NCBI RefSeq assembly: GCF_021730395.1
Contig: NC_069362.1
Coordinates: 62,389,501-62,453,500, forward strand
Direction: 5' to 3'
DNA from: Mercenaria mercenaria
Lineage: Eukaryota > Mollusca > Bivalvia > Venerida > Veneridae
DNA length: 64,000 nucleotides
The notes beneath the pieces were generated by a model. It did no database searches. It saw nothing but the letters and a program-made list of their open reading frames with translations, and was not told where the DNA came from. Below, in pieces: positions 34,346 to 46,457 of the stretch (positions are counted from its first letter, which is position 1; every line of letters begins with the position of its first letter). The position numbers and the translations under genes are program-made.

Positions 34346-36495
34346 GAAATGTATAAATAACGCAACTTAGTCTATGAGATTATAAAGTTGGATAACAATG
34401 CCTGCGGTCCGGGTTAGATTTTCAGTCGCGGCTAGTGTGAATCCGTACTTGGATTCAGTGTTGTTATCATTTCTGATCCTTTTGGATCAATGAATCCATT
34501 CAACATATGTGTAATAGAGTTCCGCTGAAGGTATTAGACCCCTAATAGTAATGTTTAAAAAGTGGCATTTGCTTGGTATATTCTTACAGTTGACCGTGCT
34601 TCGCACTGTGTTGCATTTTTAAACAACTTTTACCGTGCCGTTTTTATAATTTTTGTATAATTCATGGTATTCCCTCAAGCTCAAGTTGAGACAAATTTCA
34701 AAGTGATGGCCTTTATCCAAAACGTTTGCAGATAATTCATTTTATCATTATTTTTTATAAAAGAAACATCAAACTATTGGAAAACAATTATAAAACGTAA
34801 AATAAAAATGTCAATATCATTTTTTCTAGGGTGCATCAAGTAAACGGATTTAATGAGACAGAATTCTAACTCCAACATTGAAACATTAAGGTCGAATCCT
34901 GCGGGTCTGTTTTGAATTTTGCACACTTCATTCAAAAATAACCTTGTGGCGGAAGTAAAACCTACCTACATTTCTTCCACAATATGTAGTATAAAGAACG
35001 AAGGCAAAATAGAGAACTTGTATCGCATGTAACTCAGTATTTTTAAAGATGTCTAACTCTACCCCTTCTGTTTTAGAGGTATTTTTTCCACTTTTATAAA
35101 ATAAATCAATAATAAGTCTTGAAGAAAGTAAAAACTTACTAGAAATAAAGGGAAATAAAGGAAAACAATTGGTCCCAGTGGGGCTTAACCTACGCCCCTC
35201 TGAAAATTACAGTCAACGTAGGTTTATGGTAAGAATTGAATGCTCTTCAAAAAGGAGGTACTCTATCGTAGGCCTAATACCTTAAGTCGGTGCTTGGGGG
35301 CGTGAGAGGTGTTGCACATTTCATTACCTCTCTTGAGCAGACTCAATTAATCCGAGTCTGCTATTATTCTTCTTGGTTGCATTCTTTGCTTCCAAAGGAT
35401 CTTTACTTAAAGTGGTATTGTTTCCAGGAGTATCAGCCTAAACTGAATGCTTGGGCGGTCAATATTGCACCTGTTTTTGGCTCGACTGAAAATAAATTGT
35501 ACCATGCATTTAATGTTGGGACGTTCGCCCAGTACCCAATCTTAACAAGAATCCTTTACTTTTACTTTTCGATGATAGAATATTCTTTTCAATGCTTATT
35601 ATTATTATTAGTAAGAGCAAGATGAAATCAAGCCGAATATGAATTTGTCATTAAGTTTATGTCGCTATGAAATTCAATGTTATTTTGAAGTTTTAAAAAT
35701 AGTTCAAGTGTATATTGAAATGTCCTGTAAAAATCATCAAGGAATATCTTAACCATATTCGTTTTTAAATTTGGTCTCAGTATCCGAAAATTGATAGAAA
35801 TATGCAAAAATATTTAACAAACATTTTAACGCCCCTGTTCCTCGATAACAATTTCGGCAACACTAATCTTCCTAAATAACTCTATTTAGGTAGTTCTGCA
35901 TGTCTGGATCAAATCATTTTTGATTGATTTGTCAAAACTTCAGAAATTCACAAATAAAAATATAGGGTTGTAAGCTTGATTTTAGCTAGACTAATTTGAA
36001 TAATTTGGACCTCACACAAATTTTCATAATGGAAGTCAATGGGAAAATCACAATGGCGAATAATGTAGATTTCAATGAAACTTCTCACAGTCGAAAAACA
36101 CATATGGCACATAATATAGTGAAATAAAATGTGTAGCTTCGTATGCTTGGTTTTGAAAATATATGCCCACGATTGAAGTGATCGAAAAATTCCAAGCTAA
36201 TTTTAAGACTTTAGTTCGAATTATTTAACGTGTCAGATGTTATAATATCATAGTTTAACACTTGAAAGATAGTAACGTTGCCGTTGTAGTAAATTTACTC
36301 ATGGGTTGCCATTAATTCATAAAATGGTTTTCATTTCTGTACGCCTAATTCAGGCTTTATTATACGTTATCCGGATAAATTATGTTACGCCATTACTTTC
36401 GATTTATCAAACGCCTAGAACTATCTTAATGGAACAAATAACCATGTCGTAGTAGCACCCTTTTGTCAATAAAAGTTTTAAGGCATAGTCACTCG
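34346..36495. other. Intergenic, no gene recognised
   Basis: This is AT-rich sequence with no convincing exon. The longest open stretch (111 codons, 35,290-35,625) starts at a non-ATG codon. It spans words such as 'gagcagactcaattaa' and 'ttccaaaggatctttactta' that I recall as part of a dispersed bivalve repeat, so I do not call it coding. Confidence 0.5.
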
Positions 36496-36499
36496 CCTT

Positions 36500-36785
36500 A
36501 AAACCTCACTACCTCCGTAAGTGAGACTGTACTACATACGAATACATATACTTGAAATGGATTCTGTGACCCCAAATACACATTTGCGAATAGACTGAGG
36601 CTTATTCTATACCATGTCAGGTGTTTAGCACCGATACACTTTGGAAGAAGCAATAGTGGCTTCTTAGTTAGCCACACAAGAACGGATCTCAATATTTTTA
36701 TTGCCTTGGTAGGGATTCGAACCCTGGACGTCTGGTTTGACAGATATTGATTGCTACATAATCGGACCGCCCAAGTACACATCAG
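36500..36785 (-). mobile_element. Probable tRNA-derived SINE, minus strand
   Basis: Read on the minus strand from 36,780, a tRNA-like stretch has 'tgggcggtccgattatgtag' and, about 40 nt later, a good B box 'agggttcgaatccctacc'. This is followed by an unrelated body to about 36,500. It has no matching 3' tail elsewhere in the window. Confidence 0.4.
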
Positions 36786-37684
36786 CTGAGCACTGGAATT
36801 GACAGACACAAATTCAGATTATATGGGTCAATTACCTGGTTATCTTATGAAAGGTATATATTTAATCAGCCGTAAAACAGACTTGAATCAAAATGTTTGG
36901 TTGCTCAATAGTTGTCTGTGAATTTAAGTGTGCGAATTTGTAAAAATAGCGTGAAAGACATGCTATAAAAAGAAGCATGTCATGCTATTGCTAAAAGCAA
37001 AGCAATGTTGTAGTTTTTTTCTCTTTGAATTTAGAACATTTTCAGAAAAAACTAGAAGAAGAAATTAAAAAAGCTAAATAACTACTAGGAGGAAGAATTT
37101 TGCTCACACGATGAACAAGACCTTACAGCTCGTGAGAGAATGGCAATATGACTTCGTATAAAATAATTCTTGCTAAAGACCGAGGTTTGGAATATTGCTT
37201 CCTTATGGGATGTACAATAAAGGCCTCCATAAAGTGATTTTGATAGACATCCTGATTCAGTACAACTGAATAGTCAATGTGTTTAAATCAAAGAGTGGTG
37301 TCTAGCTTAGTTAACGAAACATATATAAGACATCAGCGACATGGGATTGACACAAAATGAATGCCCGAAAGCTTTCAACATTCCCAGACTTATGGCGGCC
37401 GTCATAGACCTCAAGCATATCCAATGTGACCCTTTTTAGACGGTAAAATTGTTTCTGTTAACAAGATTCCATATAATATGTACGTCATGATAAAATTATT
37501 GCGAAGACAATAGTATACTAAACTTCAGAGTATGAACGAGGCTCAGTCAAACCGAGCTTGCAACATTTCCTGATGGTTTCCCCTTTTTTTCTATTTAAAT
37601 ACATCCACTTGTATTTAAGGCGAGAGAAGGCGAGAACAACACGTGTACGATTAAAATGGAAATAATATTGTCATATATGTGCCC

Positions 37685-37840
37685 CTCCGGGCATTACATC
37701 AGGCACCTGGGTTGAACTACCTACCTTTCATAAACCAACTGAAAAGAATTGACTTCCAATGCGTGGTTTCTAACGTACAGCGTTGAGAGACAGGTAATTC
37801 GAAGCCAGTGACCTTACCTACTCGGCATTGTAGGACCCTT
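37685..37840 (-). mobile_element. SINE copy, minus strand, decayed
   Basis: On the minus strand it reads 'taggtaaggtcactggcttc', then 'ggtttatgaaaggtaggtag', 'aacccaggtgcctgatg' and 'aatgcccggaggggcac'. This is the same body as the SINEs at 49,933 and 20,385. Confidence 0.55.
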
Positions 37841-38414
37841 CTCTTCTATCATATCCCCGTCGATGAACCCATAACAGAGAAAGCAAGATAAATACCGCAT
37901 AAAAATGCAAAATATATAAAGAACAGATAACCGAAAGGACCAAATACTACCTGAAAAAGGAATCGCCATTAAGGCCCCGGCGAAACTGGGTGGTAAACCA
38001 CGATAAATAAATAAAAAACTTTTTTTGCATTATTTTATGCACGTGCTACTTCTACATTTCAAACTGATTTGTTTTTTGAACATTTTGTTTTACCAAACGG
38101 AGAGATTGTTCTAACTTGCTAACATGTCTGAGTATCACGACTTACGTTTTCGACGGACATATGTTTTCGACGATGTCGGTATTTCCGGTTAATTTGCATA
38201 TTCTGCGCATGTCAAGCGGTGGTCACCTAGTATTTTTGGTAGAATAAACAAAGTCCTACATGTGTCCTAATTTCATGACTTAATGTTTAAAAAATGAAAG
38301 TAAATCAATAAATTAATATCAACATACCGTTTTATCTTTTAATTAATCCTAAAATTGGTACTTCAGTGACACCAATATTTAATCACTTAGCAGCATGGAG
38401 TAATATCAGCTTCA

Positions 38415-39906
38415 TGTTTCAAATGTCAAACTGATTCTAAAATATTAAGAAAGTAGGTCAGTAGCTCACTTTTCATGGTCACTGAAAGTCAGTTTTAAGA
38501 TCGGTGTGCAAAACTGTATTTGTCTTCCAAATTTCAAGGCTGTATTTAAAAAAAGAATTAGGTCAGTAGGTCAAGGTCAAAGTGAAGTGGTCCCTAATTA
38601 CTTGGGGTCATCAGATAATTATAACAAAACAGTTTAGGAAATATGATCAGAAAATTTTTAAGTATTTTTTCCTATATAACTCATATAACAAATGACCCCC
38701 ATGGTCAGGGACTCTTTTCACACCAGGGGCGTAATTGGAACATTCTTGTTAGAGAACCACTAGGAAATGCAAAATACTAAGTATCAAAGGCCTAGGCCTT
38801 GAACTTTCAGACAAGAAGATTTTTTTTAATTCTTATATAAACCTATGTAAAACTTGGGACCCCCACGGGCGGGGCTTCTTTTCAAACCAGGGACATATTT
38901 TGAACAATCTTAGTAGAGGACCACCACGCAATGCTACATACCAAATATAAAAGGCCTAGCTCTAGTGGTTTAGGACAAGATGGGGCGGGGCCTCTTTTCA
39001 CCCCAGGGCCATAGTTTGAACAATCTTGGAAGAGGACCACTAGATGATGTCACAAACCAAATATCAATAAGAGGATTTTCCCTGTATAAGTCTACATAAA
39101 CTATGTGACCCCCGGGGCAGGGCCATATTTGACCCTAGGGAGGACCGCTATATGATGCTACATATATGTATCAAATATCAAAGCCCTAAGCCCTGTGGTT
39201 TTGGAGAAGACGATTTTCAAAGTTTTTTCCTATATAAGTCTATGTAAACCATATGACCCCCGGGGCAGGGTCATATTTGATCCTAGGGAGATAATTTGAT
39301 CTAACTTGGTAAAGGACCATTAGATGATGCCACACACCAAATATCAAAGGCCTAGCTACTGTGGTTTTGGATTTAAATTTTTCCTTTCGATTGTCATGGC
39401 AACCAGAGTTCTTCATGGATTTAGTTTTTGGGCAAAGTTGATAGGGGGGCACCCAAGAATCATTTCTGTGAAATTTAGTGTAAACCTGCCCAGCGGTTTT
39501 GAAGAGGAAAATTTTTGAAATTTACAATATAGCAATAATGGTAAAATAAGCCCCGCCCCTTGCGGCCATGTTTTTTTCACTGAAACAGAATGACTTAGGC
39601 AATTTTGGTAGAGGGTCACCTAAAGATCATTTCTGCAAAATATTTTTGAAATCTGGCTAATAATTTCTGACAACAATATTTTCAAAGTTTATCCTTTCGG
39701 TTGCCATGGCAACCAGAGTTCTGCAGGGAATTAAATTCTTTGAAAGGGAGCCACCCAAGGATCATTCCTGTGAAGTTTGGTGTAAATCTGCCCATTGGTT
39801 TTGAAGTAGGAATTTTTTTTACAAATTGTTGACACACAACACACGACGCACGACGGACATCGAGCGGTCACAAAAGCTCACCTTGAGCCTGTGGCTCACG
39901 TGAGCT
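38415..39906 (+). mobile_element. GCTCACCTGA-type repeat, third and most diverged copy
   Basis: It shares 'tttcaaggctgtat', 'aggtcagtaggtcaaggtca', 'ggatcatttctgtgaa', 'ttgccatggcaaccagagtt' and the terminal 'gtggctcacgtgagctaaa' with the copies at 5,211 and 17,797. Internally, blocks such as 'gaccactaga', 'tgacccccggggcagggcc' and 'aaaggcctag' recur several times, so the repeat is built of amplified sub-units. The 5' end is not preserved. Confidence 0.65.
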
Positions 39907-40208
39907 AAAAAACCTATACCATACAGTAAGAATACCGCGATCTCATTTATATGACCCGCTTGCAGAATAAATTAAGAACGCAAAAGACATTCTTTGATGT
40001 GTACTTACATTACACATGCTAATTGTTAAACATTCAGGCAGATATTGATTTAAAAAACATCCACATTATTAAATGGGTGTTACTTGATAAATGTTATGAT
40101 TGGGTCCTATGATCAACACGAGTTGCACAGAACAGGGCCGATTTATGTCAGATGCCCAAAGTTAAACATATGAAACAAAATATTCAATAAACGCAAACAG
40201 AACAAAAA

Positions 40209-40813
40209 GGAGAATAATTAAATTGCCTACTTGTCAAGCGACAAAACAATACAAGACCTTCACTTTTTGTGTGGTTATTATCCGGAAATCTGAGTCCACA
40301 GTAACTAGGCCTTTGATATTTGGTATGTGGCATCATCTAATGGTCCTTTACCAAGTTAGGTCAAATTATCCCCCTAGGATCAAATATGACCCCGCCCCGG
40401 GGGTCATATGGTTTACATAGACTTATATAGGAAAAACTTTGAAAATCTTCTTCAACAAAATAAACAAAATATTCAATAAACGCAAACTTGAATAGGACTT
40501 ACCAATAACTCACTGAAAATATATTAAATAGCGTTGAATATGGTTGAAACGTTGATAAAATGCAACACAATATCTGTTTCACTTCATAGGTGAGGATTTA
40601 TACTAACTGAAATGCATGGTATAGGTTTTTAGCGTGATTGGCTTGAACCGTCGAATACGTAAGTCGTAAAGTGCGAGCTGGTGCTTTCAACCAACTTCCG
40701 TTTTTATCCGAAATGAAGTTGCAAAACTCAGATTTCCGGATAATAACCACATAAAAAGTGAAGGTCTTGTATTGTTTTGTCGCTTGACAAGTAGGCAATT
40801 TAATTATTCTCCT
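40209..40813. mobile_element. Foldback element with ~85-bp inverted arms and nested fragment
   Basis: The left arm (40,209-40,295, starting 'ggagaataattaaattgcct') is repeated inverted at 40,726-40,813 (ending 'aggcaatttaattattctcc'). Between the arms, about 40,300-40,445 is an inverted piece of the GCTCACCTGA repeat (it matches the reverse complement of about 39,200-39,360). The word 'atattcaataaacgcaaac' appears both outside (about 40,180) and inside (about 40,470). The two arm ORFs give the same peptide start, 'MPTCQATKQYKTFTF', which only reflects the inverted repeat. Confidence 0.6.
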
Positions 40814-40814
40814 T

Positions 40815-43800
40815 TCCTGTGTTTGGCAATCATTTGATTCCTTACGTCGTCGGAAACTGATGTCCCGGGGATATAATATAAAAACGCAAACTTATGTACA
40901 TTGATATTTCACATATTTGTGACTGTAATTTTTATGCTCAGTGCTATGTTTCTGTCATTGTTTTCTGTTCTGGTTTGACTCCACGCTTCAAGGTACCGCA
41001 GAAAATTTGCATGTGAACAATCTAATATCAAAATATCACATAGTGGCTAGAAACTCTATTGCTATAAGTACGCGCGGGCAGACTCTTAATATATAACTTT
41101 AATAATCAACTGGCATTTCTACTGTTTTATACGTTGGTATGCATAACTGCCTATGATTAACAAATATCACTTAGTAAGACCAAATAAAATCCTATTGCAT
41201 CTACTTGTCTGTAAACAGAATAACTCCGGGCCGTCTCGCCTGGTCGTTATTTATATTGCTTTTTTGTTTGACAAGATTAAAGTTTTCAGATAAAGCAGAG
41301 AACTAGCTAATTAAATCAATTCTGTTGCAATGATTTACTGTAGAGGACAAACTACTTTCAAGTTAAAATCTTTTATCCACTTAGAGTTGTTCCATTCTCC
41401 ATTGAAAAAGAGCAAAATACTCCTGTGGAAGAAAAATGACCTATTTAGAACTGATTGCTGTTACAATGGACTGATAAGTATAATAAAAGCATCGCTTGCT
41501 AGTTCGTACAAAAAACTATCTATGTAATATTTCAGAAAAAATCGCCAACAACGTGTATTGTATTTTCAGTTGTTTTATCAATCAAAGTGACTGAATTGTA
41601 TCTTATATATGACGTATATCATGGAATTTATATTCAGATGGTTCTAAATAATAATTATCGAGATAACTTAAAAAACCTTTCATTAAAGTATATATATATA
41701 ATTTCATACTTGTTACATTAAAAGTGATATGATATCACTTTCTTCAAACAGATCATTAATACTTGCTATTAATACCAAACAAAAATTAGTGCAACGCCTA
41801 ACATGTGGGATTGCGTTCTTGAAATGATTTGTGTTTCTACATGTCAGTTAAAGTACATGTATGCTTCTCAACCACATTCTAATTCTCACCAATGTACAAA
41901 TAGTAGAAGTAATGGAAAATTCAAGTTCTGCTGAAAATAGTATAATTCTATGCTGTATGTTTACAGTCAAATTGCTGTTAGTATTAAACATCTTGTTCTG
42001 AAGAGAAAATATTGAGAAAAAAATACGCGAACGAAAGGAGCACAACGACTAATGTTTTTTAGTTGTTGTTGTTTTTCTTTTTCTTTTTTTTTTGTATTTT
42101 TTAAATCAAACAACTGAACAGGCCGTAATTGATAATCATAAACGTCTAATATCATGGATTCGGACTGGACTTAAGATTCGAAGTGAATACAACAAACACA
42201 TGTTCTACACTATGTACTGCGTTATTGTCACATAAAGTTCAATAGCTAGAAGTTAGTCTACCGTATTATCAAACTAGCCTATGGCATAATGGCATGAACC
42301 TCTGTGTATAGAAGTGAACGATTTTGGTGAAAACTTGTTGTCGATACTTCTTGTGATAGGCTAGTTTACTTCGATTTTCCTTCGAATTTCCGCCATCTGT
42401 ATTTTCAATTCATTTATATTTCCCATGTTTTGATTTTTTCCACAATTTTTCCCGTGCATGATGAGTGTTGAACATTTGAAATTTTTATAATCTCTCATGC
42501 ATGGATTATGCTAATATTCAGCTTAGTTGTGTTCTATGCATTAAAATGTTTTACTGATTTTGCAGCTGCACTTCCCTCCTACATTACCTTTGTATACGTC
42601 CATCTTCGAAAAACGGATATGATGGCACGTGCGTCTCTTCGTCCGTGTGCGCATGAGTCAAGGCTACAAAGTGAGCCAAAAAGTCCGTCATATTTCGGGT
42701 CCGTAACTGAAAACCATTCAATGTACATGTAGTTATTTTGATGTTAGCAGATAGGTAGTTGGCGATGCAAAGATATGCAGAGTGCATAAAATTGGTCGTT
42801 AGGTCAAAGATCATGGTCACTACAAGGCCAAATCCGTCCATCATGTCCATGCATAATTTAATAACATTTCAGGCGGCGATGAGACTATGTGGTCGGTAGG
42901 GTCAAAGCTATAGGTCACAAATTGTGTTCAAATGTCAAATATTTCGTGTCTGGAGAACAACTTAAAGATAATTAAAGGTATTGACTTTAAACTTGAAATA
43001 AAGATGATGAGACGATTTGGAGAGTGCAACAATCCACATTATTCCAAACCCTCCACTTTGACCCCCACTTCCATGAAATAACTTTAGTCTCTTGTGCTTT
43101 AGTTTCCCGTTACTGCCGCCGCACAATATACCCTAATCCAATTAACCCATGAACAACAACACACACCAAAAATTATTTTAAATCATCTGACCTAAAACTT
43201 TGGGCGTATATTGCTCCGTTTTCGTGGTGTTTTTATTATTTGTTATTTATTATTTGTACTTAACCTAACGCTATTTATACTATGCATTTTGTCTGACATG
43301 CATACTTTTTCAAGAAGCTGACAATTTGAAATGACACTGCTGAAATGAATTAGTTTTCCAAACATTCAATCATTAAATAGGTGATATTATGTGACTTTTT
43401 TATCAATGCCATGTGCATCATAGATGAGGCTTGAACAGTATACATTTACACGTCTGCTATTTGTCTGTGCAGTGTTTTATAGGTTGCATGCTTTACATTT
43501 GGCTTTTTATGTAGGACTTTGTCATTTTTTATTCATCGTCGAACCATGTCTTAATTAAGGCCAAAGCAGTAAAACCTGCTAGTTAAATCCTCTATTTTCT
43601 CTTCACGTTTAAACCTAAACACTGTAAATTTATTTAGGCTGAGAACTTCCTGTAAACGAAGATTTTACATGGGTGTTCTATACAAACATGTTTGACTGTA
43701 TTTCTATCGGACCAGCCAACATTAAACATTCTATACCTTGTTTACCCTGTACCACCCTTTCCTAAGATGTTACTATATGTTTTCTCTCTGACAACAAATA

Positions 43801-46110
43801 ACCAATAGGTTAACCAATATTTTTCTCAATTATTTTGTCTTCTTTCTGTTATCAATAAGCTCTTATACAAATATTTTATATATTACCCATTCTCAAGACT
43901 TTTTCATTTGAAATGGATAACCTGATATGCATTTTATATTGCTCGAAAATGTATTATACCACCTCTAGAAATATTTTATTCAAATGGATAATTCCAGTTA
44001 TTCAAAATAGAAATATAATGTTTTCTTAAAATCCTTTGTTGCTTTCAATATTTCTGGATTATTCTCTTAAAGGTGTAATTCTTGGGAAAGCATAACACTC
44101 AGGACTTATTGAAACAAACGTCAACTTAATGTTGTAAATTTAAAAACCACATTGCCCCAAATATTAAAACTGTGATTAATTCGCAGTGAGTAAGAATTCT
44201 TATGTCTGGAAGCAAACGTGTTTGTTATTACATGAATTGGAGAATGTTATAGCTGGTCTGAGTTAACAAAACAAATTCGAAAAATAAGTATTATTCTTTT
44301 GAGAAATGGGATAATGGTATTAAAAGTAATTAATTGCTTCGATTCGGGATTAAATCTACGATATAATTCGATTTATGAACAGATGTATTTGACCTCGAGT
44401 ATACGAAAGGTGTTCAACTCATAATTAAACATTTCGGAATTTAATTTTCTGAGAGACTTTTGAAATTTGCGCATCGGCGTTTTCATCATTACAGAACAAC
44501 TTTAGTCGTGCACGTGAAATCAGGTGACAAATTAAAGAGCATAGTTTATGGGCTTTTGAAGACTAACTATTCATATAAGAGTAGGAAAAGCTGGCCAAAT
44601 AGATCAGATTATAAAATTTTACTACGTCATTTTCCAGATGTTTGTCAATAAGTTTGGTTACAATGTAACAGAAACAGTATCGGTGGAATTCAGTCCAGGA
44701 AGCGGTCCAAAAACTGCCTACTGTCGCAACAGCTACAGTTTGAAAATTTATTTCAAAACTGAACTTGAAACAGAAGAAAGCTATATCTAGCACAACAAAC
44801 AAATGCTTGCTAAACCTGAACAAGGTGCCGCAAGTGTTGCAGAATCTGTTAATACCCTCAGTTATCTATCAATGAATCCGTTTAATGGTCGATCAATAGA
44901 TCCATTCTCTTCTGGTTCATCGTTGAATGCTCTTTCTATCTTTATTGGTAGCACCTTCAATGCTCCTGCTAATTTCATTTTGACAAGAAATCAAATCCTT
45001 CAGATGCATGATATACGCACAGTTGTCTGCAAACAGGAAAGATAATGCACCTCCTCTCCAGAAACATTGGAAGCGCATTAAATGCATTAAGTTCATTTCT
45101 GATTCTTCCAGCAAAAATACTTTTGAATTTATTTTTAAGTTAACGGTGGTGATCAAGCCGTTTTCTTGCTGACTTGCTAAACTTTCATGTGTGCCATTGA
45201 CTGCTGTAAGTTATCCATTTGCCTTGTTTCATTTACAGTATGCTATGGAATTAGTATTTCAATAGTAAAATATATTCAACATTTTCTTACCTTGATACAG
45301 GAAATTGTTGCAATCACTTGTTCCTTCGCTTCTGCCTAAAGTTCTAAATGGCGACCGGATTTCGTTTGAAATTATGATAAACACTGAAAGTAATATTCAC
45401 AAAATGCTTAAAACATTCGTATTTTAAACGAACGATATTTGACACTATCTTCATAGCCTACAGAAACTAGAGGAACTTTTATTATCTCCATCATTTGCTT
45501 GTCAATAAAGATCACGAAAGGCATTATCTCTATTCTTATGGAGCTCTAACGGGAAAGACATTCTTCCTTTGAACATTGAAAAGAGAAAACCATGCAAATG
45601 TGTATAAGGATGAAGAAAGGTACTATCAAAACGATAACGGAAGCATACCTGTATTAATAAGATTAAACACAATTGAAACTCGGTATCTCGAATCCAAGAG
45701 ATTGTATGTTTTACCTCGAGATAACCGAAATTCTACTTAGAATAATAATTTGTGCGCGTGTTTTCGGTACGGTACTTGAAAATGTCTTCGATATAACCGG
45801 AAATTTCATCTGTTTTTGAAACTTCCATTCTGAAATAATTCGTTTGAATTACACAAGGGATACAGGACTACATTAAATTATGTAATACATAAAGGAATTT
45901 CAAGAATAATCAAAACGCGAAGAAATCCGATCAACAACTTTTCCTAAAATTTCAAAATTTCATTAATTATCAGAAGATCCAGACAAATCTATCACATAGT
46001 TGGGTCGTAATTCGAATTCTGAAAGTCTGTACGGAAATTAACTTTTAAAACCATTCGTTTTATCTATTTTTGACTGAAGAAATGTAACCAAAATATGTAT
46101 AGGAAACTAC
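40815..46110. other. Intergenic, fragments of dispersed repeats only
   Basis: No gene was recognised. Repeat-like pieces include about 42,600-42,940 ('cgtgtgcgcatgagtcaagg', 'aggtcaaagatcatggtcac') and 45,670-45,810 ('ctcggtatctcgaatccaag' facing 'cctcgagataaccgaaa'), a style seen at ends of Tc1/mariner-type MITEs. A paired 'gacctcgagtatacgaaa' piece lies near 44,392. None can be bounded. Confidence 0.4.
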
Positions 46111-46111
46111 T

Positions 46112-46411
46112 TTACGGCTACGATAAATCTTCGAGTGCGGGAGGTTGTGGGTTCGATCCCCGGCCGCGTCATACCAAAGACGTTATAAATGGTACTAGTA
46201 GCTTCCTCGCTTGGCGCTCAACATTAAGAGTATAGTGCTAGGACTGGACAGCCCGGTGTCAGTATAAGGGACTGCGTGGGTTATCATGCCACGTGTCTAC
46301 GGCGTGATATTCCAGTAAGGCAGCACTATAAAGTTGGGCACTGTGCTCACTGCTACAAGTAGACACCATCGTTTATATGACTGAAAAATTGTTGAAAAAG
46401 ACGTTAAACCG

Positions 46412-46446
<35 letters not shown>

Positions 46447-46457
46447 GCGCGCGCGCG
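46112..46457 (+). mobile_element. tRNA-derived SINE with (AC)n(GC)n tail
   Basis: It starts inside a degenerate tRNA-like head and has a strong B box ('gggttcgatccccggccgcg'). The body shared with the minus-strand copy at 55,310-55,643 includes 'agcttcctcgcttggcgctc', 'tgatattccagtaaggcagc' and 'gggcactgtgctcactgcta'. It ends 'gacgttaaaccgaac', then alternating AC (46,412-46,444) and GC (to 46,457). This is a mollusc-type SINE, and the tail forms a potential Z-DNA tract. Confidence 0.8.

Noticed and set aside
35290-35625. 111-codon ORF as a host gene
   Set aside because: Non-ATG start, no domain, and nucleotide words that I recall from a dispersed bivalve repeat.
40223-40798. Two similar small ORFs facing each other
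   Set aside because: The similarity is fully explained by the inverted arms of the foldback element.
44917-45156. Possible LINE reverse-transcriptase fragment ('LFADNCAYIMH' on the minus strand)
   Set aside because: Only one short resemblance to the FADD box; the flanking residues do not continue as an RT and no other RT motif is nearby.
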